DNA from: a virus
Strand: one strand, 5' to 3'
IMG/VR virus record: IMGVR_UViG_3300032289_001175
Span: 1-26,927 of that record
DNA: 26,927 nucleotides
This document shows, piece by piece, positions 15,542 to 22,424 of the stretch (its first letter is position 1; every line of letters starts with the position of its first letter). A program made the translations under genes and the position numbers. Below the pieces are notes generated by a model, which made no database searches, had not been told where the DNA came from, and saw nothing but the letters and a program-made list of their open reading frames with translations.

Positions 15542-15658
15542 ATGTTAGATATTTTATTATGGGTAGCAGTAGGAGCATTCGTAGGTTGGAATTTTCCACA
15601 GCCTTTCTGGGCCAAAGCAATTCAGGAAAAGATTCAAACAATGTTAGCTAAGAAGTAA
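15542..15658 (+). CDS. 38-residue single-span membrane peptide in the lysis cassette
   Basis: Translation of ATG 15542 gives 38 residues: hydrophobic segment 'ILLWVAVGAFVGWNF' (4-18), then P-Q-P-F-W and an amphipathic, basic tail ending A-K-K. A strong GAGGAG site seven bases before the ATG, and its placement between spanin and holin-like genes, argue it is real. I recall similar 'FVGW-x-FPQP' mini-proteins in marine T4-like phages. It could be a small holin/antiholin or a membrane adaptor; function unproven. Confidence 0.65.
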   Translation: MLDILLWVAVGAFVGWNFPQPFWAKAIQEKIQTMLAKK

Positions 15659-15680
15659 TAGACAGCTAGGAGCGAACACC

Positions 15681-16196
15681 ATGTCAGAAGAAATTAAAGA
15701 CGCAATTGAACTAAAGAAAGAAGATTGGATGAATTCCAAATGGCGTCCAATGATGGGTTGGATGTACATGGTGGTCTGTATGTTCGACATGATTTTATTC
15801 CCTATATTGTGGAGTTTACTACAAGCAACTACTCATGGATCAGTTCATGCACAATGGAACCCATTGACACTACAAGGTGCTGGATTGTTCCATATCGCAA
15901 TGGGTGCAGTACTAGGTATTGCAGCATTTGGTCGCACACAAGAAAAACTAAACGGAGCAAACAATGGCGGAGCACAAACAACTACCCCAACAAGCAGCTT
16001 TGGAACACCTAACACACCCTCAACAGGATTCGGAGCAACGTCAGGATTTGGGACTTCTTCGACAAGCGTACCTCCGGCACCAACAACAAGTTTTGCACCA
16101 GCACCAAGCTGGGGAACAACTTCAGTTGCAACTAAACCAGTAATGGCAAGTAGCGGCAAATTAGGTCCGGCAGCGCCAGCTGAGCCAGAACTATAA
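15681..16196 (+). CDS. Holin-like membrane protein with FG/Pro/Thr-rich disordered tail
   Basis: 171 residues. 'KWRPMMGWMYMVVCMFDMIL' (20-39) opens the first membrane segment (about 25-49) and a second hydrophobic segment covers about 65-85, ending 'AAFGRTQEKL'. The 'W-R-P-(M/L)' start and two to three spans resemble the Holin_3TMs group used for release in phages and gene-transfer agents. From residue 90 on the chain is low-complexity (Gly, Thr, Ser, Pro, with several FG pairs such as 'TGFGATSGFGTSS') and probably disordered. A GGAG site ten bases before the ATG. The location after endolysin and spanins makes a holin role likely, though not proven. Confidence 0.65.
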   Translation: MSEEIKDAIELKKEDWMNSKWRPMMGWMYMVVCMFDMILFPILWSLLQATTHGSVHAQWNPLTLQGAGLFHIAMGAVLGIAAFGRTQEKLNGANNGGAQTTTPTSSFGTPNTPSTGFGATSGFGTSSTSVPPAPTTSFAPAPSWGTTSVATKPVMASSGKLGPAAPAEPEL

Positions 16197-16207
16197 AGGA
16201 AATTAAA

Positions 16208-16426
16208 ATGAAAAAATTATTAGCATTATTAGTAGTAGCAGCATTTTCAATGCCAGTGATGGCAGCAGATGAGGCACCAAAAACTAAACAAGTTTGCAAA
16301 GATACAATTGGTAAAGACAACAAGCCAGTTAAAAATAAAGACGGCACGGTAAAACAAACTTGTAAAACTATCAAAATTCATAAAAAATATGAAGGTACAG
16401 AAGTTCCAGATAATAAGAAAAAATAA
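16208..16426 (+). CDS. Small exported Lys-rich protein with cleavable signal peptide
   Basis: 72 residues. A clear Sec signal peptide: M-K-K, hydrophobic core 'LLALLVVAAFSM', and A-x-A-type cleavage after residue 19 ('PVMA|ADEAPK'). The mature ~53 residues are highly basic (Lys about a third) with two Cys (30 and 52), which could pair in the periplasm. AAAGGA precedes the ATG. It ends the lysis transcription unit, directly before a terminator. It might neutralise or bind acidic cell-envelope polymers or DNA, or modulate lysis; no family recognised. Confidence 0.7.
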   Translation: MKKLLALLVVAAFSMPVMAADEAPKTKQVCKDTIGKDNKPVKNKDGTVKQTCKTIKIHKKYEGTEVPDNKKK

Positions 16427-16433
16427 TTTACCA

Positions 16434-16450
16434 TTAACTTTTTAAGTTAA
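16434..16450. other. Small perfect palindromic hairpin upstream of terminator
   Basis: TTAACTT-TTT-AAGTTAA forms a 7-bp stem with a 3-base loop immediately before the larger terminator hairpin. It is A/T-rich and weak alone; it may protect the transcript's 3' end or be incidental. Confidence 0.35.
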
Positions 16451-16452
16451 AT

Positions 16453-16485
16453 AATAGGGCTGTAGTAATACAGTCCTATTTTTTT
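16453..16485 (+). terminator. Intrinsic (Rho-independent) terminator after the lysis unit
   Basis: Stem arms AATAGGGCTGTA (16453-16464) and TACAGTCCTATT (16469-16480) pair over 12 positions, one being G-U, around a 4-base loop GTAA, followed by a run of T through 16485. It lies 27 bases after the exported-protein stop and ahead of the J-domain gene, closing the 13031-16426 unit. Confidence 0.9.
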
Positions 16486-16505
16486 CACAAACGGTAATTG
16501 ACAAA

Positions 16506-17336
16506 ATGGATTATTATTCAACACTAGGAGTTAAACGAGGGGCTTCCTCCGATGAAATCAAAAAAGCCTATCGTAGCATGGCAATGAAACATCATCCTGA
16601 TCGAGGTGGGGATGAGAAAAAATTTAAAGAAATATCACAGGCATACGATGTGCTTAGTGATCCTCAGAAAAAACAAATGTTTGATTCTGGCATGGATCCT
16701 GCCAATCCTCAACAACACGGATTTAGAGGCGGCAACCCGTTTGAGTTTCATTTTGGTTCAGGCGATATTAACGATATGTTTGGCCAGTTTGGGTTTGGTC
16801 AACGACCACAAAGAAGAAATTCTTCAATTAACGTAGTTGTAGATTTGTCACTAGAAGAAGTACTATCTGGTAAAGATGTTACTGCAGAAGTTGGTATGCC
16901 CAACGGACATAATAAAGTAATTAATATTTCTATTCCAGCTGGAATAGAACACGGTCAACAGATACGATATCAGGGAATGGGCGGATCAGAAATTCCCGGG
17001 ATACGTGCAGGAGATTTAATTGTTAATATTAATATTAAACGTCATCCTAAATTTCAAAGAGATGGCACTACTTTAATTTACGAACACAAAATATCTGTAT
17101 GGGAAGCTATACTAGGAGGCAGTGCTAACATTGAAACATTAGATGGTAGAACCCTGAGCATTGGTATTCCTAAAGGGTCTCAGCCCGATACTGTTTTAAG
17201 TTGCAGAGGAGAAGGTATTCCCGATATGCGTAGTCATGTCAAAGGAAATCTTTTGATAAAACTTAAAGTAGAAATTCCAAAAAATCTAACAATTCCTCAA
17301 TTAGAAAAAATTGAGAAAGTAAAAAATGAACTTTAA
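16506..17336 (+). CDS. dnaJ: J-domain co-chaperone (CbpA/DnaJ type, no zinc finger)
   Basis: 276 residues. J domain (about 1-62) with the H-P-D tripeptide at 30-32 that stimulates Hsp70 ATPase and 'FKEISQAYDVLSDPQKK' (40-56). A Gly/Phe-rich linker (61-98, 'FEFHFGSGDINDMFGQFGFG') leads to two beta-rich substrate-binding domains (about 105-265; 'ISIPAGIEHGQQIRYQGMG', 'GDLIVNINIKRHPKFQRDG'). There is only one Cys, so the DnaJ zinc-binding domain is absent; the layout is that of CbpA-type class B J-proteins. It should recruit host DnaK to phage or host clients. No DnaK gene is seen here. It is followed by a ClpA-like gene, suggesting a proteostasis module. The start follows the 16453-16485 terminator; its own promoter was not identified. 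Confidence 0.9.
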   Translation: MDYYSTLGVKRGASSDEIKKAYRSMAMKHHPDRGGDEKKFKEISQAYDVLSDPQKKQMFDSGMDPANPQQHGFRGGNPFEFHFGSGDINDMFGQFGFGQRPQRRNSSINVVVDLSLEEVLSGKDVTAEVGMPNGHNKVINISIPAGIEHGQQIRYQGMGGSEIPGIRAGDLIVNINIKRHPKFQRDGTTLIYEHKISVWEAILGGSANIETLDGRTLSIGIPKGSQPDTVLSCRGEGIPDMRSHVKGNLLIKLKVEIPKNLTIPQLEKIEKVKNEL

Positions 17337-17358
17337 TCACCTAACCGGTATTTGTTTG

Positions 17359-17388
17359 TTGACATTGTCAGTCACATGAAGTTACAAT
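17359..17388 (+). promoter_or_regulatory. Sigma70-like promoter for the ClpA-like gene
   Basis: TTGACA (17359-17364), an 18-base spacer and TACAAT (17383-17388) match the housekeeping -35 and -10 consensus with one mismatch. A transcript would start near 17395, about 27 bases before the ATG at 17422. This suggests early or host-RNA-polymerase transcription of the ClpA-like gene, separate from the J-domain gene upstream. Confidence 0.7.
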
Positions 17389-17421
17389 TAGTTATGAAGA
17401 ATCTTAGGAAACAAAAATAAT

Positions 17422-19731
17422 ATGATAGAACCTAGTAATAAACTACAAGAAGTATTTGAGTCATCAGTTGAAATTGCTCGAAAACTAAATCACGAATATG
17501 TAACTCTCGAACACCTGCTACTGGCTGTTATGCAAGATGCAGAATGCTATAAGTTAATCGAACAGTTCGGTGCAGATGCTAACTTCATCAAAACTAATCT
17601 AAATCATTATATTCAGAATAATCTTAGTGAGATATCAAATCCATCTATAGAAAAGCCTAGAAAAACACATTCTGTTGAACGTGTTTTAAATAGATGTTTT
17701 ACACAGGTATTATTCAGTGGGCGACAAAGAATTGAAATCCAAGATGTTATTATTGGCATTTTAAGTGAGAAGAATTCATTTGCTCATTACTTTCTCAACA
17801 AAGGTGGGCTAACTAAAGAAAAATTTGTAAAATATTTCCACGATTCGATCGTTGAAATTGAAGACGGTGAAGAAGAAACAAGGACCCCCTCTGTGCCACA
17901 AATGGATAAAATTATCAATGCATTTTGTACCAACCTTAGTTTAGCTGCAAAGCAAAGAAAAATAGATCCTGTTATTGGTCGTGATGAAGAAATTGAAAAG
18001 ATTCAATTAGTACTTGCTCGTAGAAATAAAGCCAACGTGTTAATGGTCGGTGATCCAGGTGTAGGTAAAACTGCTATTGCTGAAGGACTAGCACGTAAGA
18101 TTCACGAAAAGAAAGTTCCTAAGTTTATTCAAGACCACCAAGTCTATACATTAGACATTAGTGCGCTTCTAGCTGGCAGTAAGTATCGTGGCGATTTTGA
18201 AGAACGAATTAAGGCAGTATTAATGGCGTTGGAAAAGAAAGGTAAAATTATTCTTTTCATTGACGAAGCTCATATGATGAGCGGTGCTGGTGCAGCAAGT
18301 CAAGGATCAAATGATCTTGCAAATATTCTTAAGCCAATATTAACTAAAGGCGTAATTAAACTCATTGCATCAACTACATGGGAAGAATATCGCAAGTACT
18401 TTGAAAAGGATCGTGCCTTAATGCGTCGATTTCAACGTGTTACTATCGACGAACCTACACAAGAGCTCACTGTTAAAATTATTAAAGGCCTTAAAAAATA
18501 TTACGAGCAACATCATAATGTTCGTATTACAAACGATGCAATTGATCAAGCTGTTAAATTATCTATTAAGTACATGGCTGACAAAAAACTTCCTGACAAA
18601 GCTATTGATATTATAGACTGCGCTTCAGCAAGATTTAAATTAAAAGATGATGCAAACGACGGTACTGAGAATGTTGTCGACATCGAGCAGGTTGTATACG
18701 AGTTAAGCAAAATGATCAACATGCCATTGGAAAATGTTGCACAAAAAGAAAGTAAGAATCTTATTGAATTAGAATCATCAATGAAGAAAGCTGTGTTTGG
18801 TCAAGATGTTGCTGTAGATAATTTGCTTGACAAGATTTTTGTTGCTCAGGCGGGAATGAAAGCACCTAATAAACCTATTGGTAGTTTCTTACTACTTGGC
18901 CCAACAGGCTGCGGCAAAACCGAGACTGCTAAACAACTCAGCGATAAAATGTCGATGCCGTTGATACGATTTGATATGAGCGAGTATCAAGAAAAACACA
19001 GTGTTGCACGTTTGATTGGGGCTCCTCCGGGTTATGTAGGATTTGATGACGATGCTGGTCAATTAATTACTAAGTTACAAGAAAGTCCTAACTGCATTCT
19101 GCTACTTGATGAAATTGAAAAAGCTCATCCAGATGTTTCAAATATTCTATTGCAGTTTATGGATAATGGATTCATTACAGGTTCGAATGGCAAGCAAGCC
19201 GATGGGCGTAATTGTATATTGATTATGACCAGTAACTTGGGTGCTAGAGATAATGAAAGCAATACTATTGGTTTTGGCGAGCTTGGAAAAGAGGGAGAAG
19301 ATGATAAAGCAGTTAAAAAGTTTTTTGCCCCAGAGTTTCGTAATCGCTTAGACGCAATTGTTAAGTTTAATAGTCTCGCTATTGAAACAGTTTATCAAAT
19401 TGTCAAGAAATTTATCAGTGATCTAAATGATCAACTTAAAGATAAGAACATTATTTTAAGCCCGACTTTAGAAACTGTTAAATGGTTAGCAGAAAAAGGC
19501 TATGATAAGAAGATGGGCGCACGACCAATTTCTAGACTAATTGATCTAGAAGTTAAGTCGCCGCTAAGTCGAAAGGTGTTATTCGGAGAATTACAGTCTG
19601 GCGGAAACGTAGAGATCGTAGTCAATGAAGGTAAATTAGACTTTATTATTACTCCTATACTGACTAAAGAACAGAAAAAAGCTATAAAGCGTGGTGAGCT
19701 TGTTTCGGAAATTACAGACTTAGATGCTTAA
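17422..19731 (+). CDS. clpA: ClpA-type AAA+ unfoldase
   Basis: 769 residues, similar to E. coli ClpA (758), without the long coiled-coil middle domain of ClpB. The N-domain (1-145) has the two-fold Clp_N pattern. D1: Walker A G-D-P-G-V-G-K-T (210-217), pore loop 'KYRGDFEER' (254-262), Walker B 'ILFIDEAH' (277-284), arginine 'RRFQRV' (335-340). D2: Walker A G-P-T-G-C-G-K-T (493-500), pore motif G-Y-V-G (537-540), Walker B 'CILLLDEIE' (558-566), sensor 2 G-A-R (699-701). Residues 616-618 are I-G-F at the position of ClpA's I-G-L loop that docks on ClpP. It therefore likely feeds substrates to host ClpP, redirecting degradation (inference). A sigma70-like promoter lies just upstream; the 3' end overlaps the next gene by eight bases. 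Confidence 0.92.
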   Translation: MIEPSNKLQEVFESSVEIARKLNHEYVTLEHLLLAVMQDAECYKLIEQFGADANFIKTNLNHYIQNNLSEISNPSIEKPRKTHSVERVLNRCFTQVLFSGRQRIEIQDVIIGILSEKNSFAHYFLNKGGLTKEKFVKYFHDSIVEIEDGEEETRTPSVPQMDKIINAFCTNLSLAAKQRKIDPVIGRDEEIEKIQLVLARRNKANVLMVGDPGVGKTAIAEGLARKIHEKKVPKFIQDHQVYTLDISALLAGSKYRGDFEERIKAVLMALEKKGKIILFIDEAHMMSGAGAASQGSNDLANILKPILTKGVIKLIASTTWEEYRKYFEKDRALMRRFQRVTIDEPTQELTVKIIKGLKKYYEQHHNVRITNDAIDQAVKLSIKYMADKKLPDKAIDIIDCASARFKLKDDANDGTENVVDIEQVVYELSKMINMPLENVAQKESKNLIELESSMKKAVFGQDVAVDNLLDKIFVAQAGMKAPNKPIGSFLLLGPTGCGKTETAKQLSDKMSMPLIRFDMSEYQEKHSVARLIGAPPGYVGFDDDAGQLITKLQESPNCILLLDEIEKAHPDVSNILLQFMDNGFITGSNGKQADGRNCILIMTSNLGARDNESNTIGFGELGKEGEDDKAVKKFFAPEFRNRLDAIVKFNSLAIETVYQIVKKFISDLNDQLKDKNIILSPTLETVKWLAEKGYDKKMGARPISRLIDLEVKSPLSRKVLFGELQSGGNVEIVVNEGKLDFIITPILTKEQKKAIKRGELVSEITDLDA

Positions 19732-20383
19732 TCATCTTACCCGCCCCTCTAATAAAAAATTCTATAATAAGTGGAAATATAAAATCACTTTAGAAGTAGA
19801 CGGGGCGGCTGCATTCCGTAGCTATAATCGATCACGTCTTAAAAACATAGTTCTCAATGGTGAAGAGCGTGATACTTACGGTTGGTTTTGGAAGAAAACG
19901 TTTGATCGAACACTAATGCTTAATCTGATGTTATGTATAGAAAAGTATCAATTAGCAATTAGGGTTGAAAGAGATTGTATAGATCTTTATACAAACGATA
20001 AAGATGTATACGATGACATTAGTTTAGAATTTACAAGTCATATAAAACACAGATACGAGCTTGTACAAGGGGCTGTTGAAGAGCAAGAAGAAGAAAGAGT
20101 AATATTTGTTAAAAAATACCCGCACGACAAGTACAAGTATAAGGTATTTTTAACTCCCCATAATTCTACAATTAGTGACAAAGCAGAGTGGCTTCAATGG
20201 ACGTTGAGTCAAGGTGATCGAATTAGGATTTCCGATACTGTAAAAACTTGGTTTATAACTACTAACTGGAATTGGGATCGTAGATATATGTACGTTGAAG
20301 ACGAAGCTACACTGCTTATGGTGAAAATGCGGAGTGCAACTGCTCTTGGCAAAGTTTATCAATATCGTTTGATCGATAAATAA
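19724..20383 (+). CDS. Conserved phage protein, unknown function
   Basis: 219 residues. N-terminus 'KKFYNKWKYKITLEVDGAAA' then 'FRSYNRSRLKNI'. The middle is acidic ('VEEQEEERVIF', about 117-128). The C-terminal part 'WDRRYMYVEDEATLLMVKMR' followed by 'SATALGKVYQYRLIDK' is distinctive, and I recall it as a recurrent end of uncharacterised marine phage proteins. No catalytic motif or membrane segment. It overlaps the ClpA-like gene by eight bases, so it is probably co-expressed; an adaptor or substrate role for the unfoldase is possible but speculative. Confidence 0.65.
   Translation: MLNHLTRPSNKKFYNKWKYKITLEVDGAAAFRSYNRSRLKNIVLNGEERDTYGWFWKKTFDRTLMLNLMLCIEKYQLAIRVERDCIDLYTNDKDVYDDISLEFTSHIKHRYELVQGAVEEQEEERVIFVKKYPHDKYKYKVFLTPHNSTISDKAEWLQWTLSQGDRIRISDTVKTWFITTNWNWDRRYMYVEDEATLLMVKMRSATALGKVYQYRLIDK
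20375..20382 (+). promoter_or_regulatory. Late-promoter-like box (GATAAATA) four bases before a start codon
   Basis: GATAAATA overlaps the D-K-stop codons of the upstream gene and ends four bases before ATG 20387. It matches the T4-type late box in seven of eight positions. If it works at the usual spacing, transcription would begin at or about the start codon. The same layout recurs at 26314 and 26568. It could be coincidence from Asp-Lys-stop codons. Confidence 0.35.
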
Positions 20384-20386
20384 TTC

Positions 20387-20743
20387 ATGTCCACTGAAAC
20401 TATACAACTATTATCAAACATAACTGCATCCGTAAGTGATTCTGCATATTCTTATAGCAATAAGGATGTTGGTGCAGGATATCATAAAAAACTTAATAAT
20501 TTACATACTGCTGTATACAGTGTTAATTCGTTTGTAGGAACTATTAAACTGCAAGCTACATTAGCTTTAGATCCCAGTAATAACGATTGGTTTGATATCG
20601 CAAACTCGTCGTTTGGCGGAGATAGCACAATTACCGGCGGAACTATCACGCACACTGTAAATTTTAGTGGGAATTTTGTGTGGATTCGCGCTGCATATAA
20701 CCTACAAGACGGCACTATCACGTCAGTTCAATATAATTCCTAA
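20387..20743 (+). CDS. Small beta-rich probable virion protein
   Basis: 118 residues, predicted beta-sandwich: 'FVGTIKLQATLALDPSNNDW' (about 49-68), 'STITGGTITHTVNFSGNFVW' and 'IRAAYNLQDGTITSVQYNS' at the end. The 'GTIKLQATL-x-x-DP-x-x-x-DW' pattern is one I recall from small structural proteins of T4-like marine phages and resembles carbohydrate-binding folds. No signal peptide. A late-promoter-like box overlaps the upstream stop, fitting a late, virion role. Not confirmed as structural. Confidence 0.6.
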   Translation: MSTETIQLLSNITASVSDSAYSYSNKDVGAGYHKKLNNLHTAVYSVNSFVGTIKLQATLALDPSNNDWFDIANSSFGGDSTITGGTITHTVNFSGNFVWIRAAYNLQDGTITSVQYNS

Positions 20744-20755
20744 CCAGCGTTAAAC

Positions 20756-20763
20756 GATAAATA
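20756..20763 (+). promoter_or_regulatory. Late-promoter-like box (GATAAATA) at the head of the tagged-protein cluster
   Basis: GATAAATA lies in the 47-base gap before ATG 20791, 27 bases upstream, in seven-of-eight agreement with the T4-type late box. It is the best-placed candidate for a late promoter driving the 20791-26927 cluster. Confidence 0.5.
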
Positions 20764-20790
20764 TAGTATGATCTTTTGGAATCCTACTAT

Positions 20791-21126
20791 ATGCTATTAA
20801 AAGAAATGTTTTCGCCAATTGGCGCTGCCAACGAAGAAGCAGAAATAGACTGGCTCGGCGACTTAAAACAATACATCGACGATCACGATCATTTGTTAAT
20901 GGGACACATGTTCCCTGCTATTAAAAAACATCAAAAATTTATAGGGCATCCCGGCGCATATAAACTTTATATTAAGCCAATTGAGCAGTGTAAAGAAGAG
21001 TACTGTAATAAATTTGAGATTGACGAGCCCGGCGAAGTGTTTCCTAAAGAAAAAATTATAGAATTAGCAAAAAAATGTTGTGCTGAACAAGAGCAACATA
21101 TAAAAGACGGACAGTACGATAACTAA
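20791..21126 (+). CDS. Conserved phage protein with CTS-like N-terminus, unknown function
   Basis: 111 residues from ATG 20791; an upstream TTG at 20776 is possible but the ATG gives 'MLLKEMFSPIG', closely matching 'MLLRELFEGGG' of the next gene. The body is helical with 'WLGDLKQYIDDHDHLLMGHM' (about 21-40), 'AIKKHQKFIGHPGAYKLYI' and a pair of Cys (about 97-98). I recall homologues in marine T4-like phages, with no function. It may belong to the capsid-targeted set, although its own tag lacks a clean (I/L)-x-E|(G/S/A) site. A late-promoter-like box lies 27 bases upstream. Confidence 0.65.
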   Translation: MLLKEMFSPIGAANEEAEIDWLGDLKQYIDDHDHLLMGHMFPAIKKHQKFIGHPGAYKLYIKPIEQCKEEYCNKFEIDEPGEVFPKEKIIELAKKCCAEQEQHIKDGQYDN

Positions 21127-21127
21127 T

Positions 21128-21724
21128 ATGCTATTAAGAGAACTTTTTGAAGGTGGTGGCAAGCACATTACATTCTGCTTTGGTAGAATGAATCCCCCTA
21201 CCATTGGTCACAAGCAACTGTTAGATACTGTTGCAGGAATTGGCGGTGACTATAAAATATTTCTAAGTCAGACCCAAGATAAGAAAAAAAATCCGTTAGA
21301 CTATCAAACTAAGATTAAGTTCTTAAAATTGCTTGTTCCTGAATACGACAACGACATTGTTGTTAATTCCAGTTTGAATACCATTGTTAAGGTTGCTAGT
21401 TATCTTTATGACCTTGGATACCGGGATGCTACGTTTGTAGCAGGAAGTGATCGACTTGAAGATATGAAATCACTACTTCAAACATATAACGGTGTAGAAG
21501 GTAAAGGACACGGTTATTATAAGTTTGACGTACTTGATTTTGAATCAAGTGGTGATAGAGAAGATGGGGCAGAAGGTGTTGCTGGTATTAGTGCTAGCGG
21601 TGCAAGGCAAGCAGCAGTTGATGGCGATTTAGAAAAATTTGCAGAAGCAACAGGTGCTGGTCAATATGCTAAAGAATTATATACTGCTGTTCGAAGCGGT
21701 ATGGGAATTAAAGATGCGGGTTAA
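21128..21724 (+). CDS. Nucleotidyltransferase of the NMNAT/cytidylyltransferase fold, tagged N-terminus
   Basis: 198 residues. After a tag 'MLLRELFE|GGG' the Rossmann-type nucleotidylyltransferase core begins: 'HITFCFGRMNPPTIGHKQLL' (13-32) with T-I-G-H at 25-28 in place of the classic H-x-G-H, 'DYKIFLSQTQDKKKNPLDYQ' (41-60), 'DATFVAGSDR' (100-109) and I-S-A-S-G-A-R (154-160), equivalent to the I-S-S-T-x-x-R motif. Enzymes of this fold transfer AMP or CMP to substrates such as NMN, making NAD+. Loss of the first motif His could shift the substrate. L-F-E|G at residues 6-9 fits the T4 gp21 cleavage rule, so it may be packaged in the head and ejected. It overlaps the next gene by 11 bases. Confidence 0.75.
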   Translation: MLLRELFEGGGKHITFCFGRMNPPTIGHKQLLDTVAGIGGDYKIFLSQTQDKKKNPLDYQTKIKFLKLLVPEYDNDIVVNSSLNTIVKVASYLYDLGYRDATFVAGSDRLEDMKSLLQTYNGVEGKGHGYYKFDVLDFESSGDREDGAEGVAGISASGARQAAVDGDLEKFAEATGAGQYAKELYTAVRSGMGIKDAG

Positions 21725-22424
21725 AGATTTAGTCAAAGGTAATATTGCCTATCATGACGAACTTAATCCAGATGTATGGGACGATAATGACCTTCGCACT
21801 GAAGTTCGTTATAAATTATTAGTAATTGCTAAACGTTTTATCGAGTATTTAGAAGTTCCTAATTTTAAATTACTCGATATTATACTACGTGGTAGTTTAG
21901 TTAACTATAACTACACACAATACAGCGACTTTGACCTACACATAGTTACAGACTTTGCTGCTTTAGATACTGACATCACTGAAGCATTCTATATGGCTAA
22001 GAAGAAAATATGGAATGATGAACACGACATTATTATTAAATCGCATGAAGTAGAACTATATATAGAAGACCGCGATGCAAAAAATGTCAGCGAAGGAACT
22101 TATAGTGTTCTAAATGCAAAATGGCTTAGAATACCAAAACATCAACAGCCTGAAATTGACGATCGTGCGGTTAATGCAAAAGCACGTGACCTCATGACAC
22201 AGATTAATCGTGCTATTAAATCAGGTAGTGTAGAAGATATAGAAAGACTACAAACTAAAATTAAAAATATGCGACAGGCAGGACTAGACTCTAGTGGAGA
22301 ATTTTCAACAGAAAATTTAGCCTACAAGATTGTGCGGAATAAAGGTTATATGGATAAGCTGTATAAAAACAAAAATCAAAAGTTTGATCAAAAATTAAGT
22401 TTGGATGAATACTATGAGAGCTAA
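21714..22424 (+). CDS. Pol-beta-type nucleotidyltransferase, tagged N-terminus
   Basis: 236 residues from ATG 21714 ('MRVKDLVKGN'); a longer upstream start would read through the preceding gene. Key motif: G-S at 60-61 and D-F-D at 72-74 ('ILRGSLVNYNYTQYSDFDLH'), the h-G-S-x(n)-D-h-D pattern of the polymerase-beta nucleotidyltransferase superfamily. E114 in 'VELYIED' is the likely third metal ligand. The helical C-terminus (about 145-236) may bind substrate. Members add nucleotides to small molecules, proteins or RNA; the target here is unknown. It is linked to the neighbouring adenylyl/cytidylyltransferase by an 11-base overlap, so a joint pathway is possible. Confidence 0.7.
   Translation: MRVKDLVKGNIAYHDELNPDVWDDNDLRTEVRYKLLVIAKRFIEYLEVPNFKLLDIILRGSLVNYNYTQYSDFDLHIVTDFAALDTDITEAFYMAKKKIWNDEHDIIIKSHEVELYIEDRDAKNVSEGTYSVLNAKWLRIPKHQQPEIDDRAVNAKARDLMTQINRAIKSGSVEDIERLQTKIKNMRQAGLDSSGEFSTENLAYKIVRNKGYMDKLYKNKNQKFDQKLSLDEYYES

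Noticed and set aside
15725-16012. 95-residue plus-strand frame inside the holin-like gene
   Set aside because: Unlike the nested Rz1, it has no signal or lipobox, no ribosome site, and an atypical Cys/Trp-rich composition.
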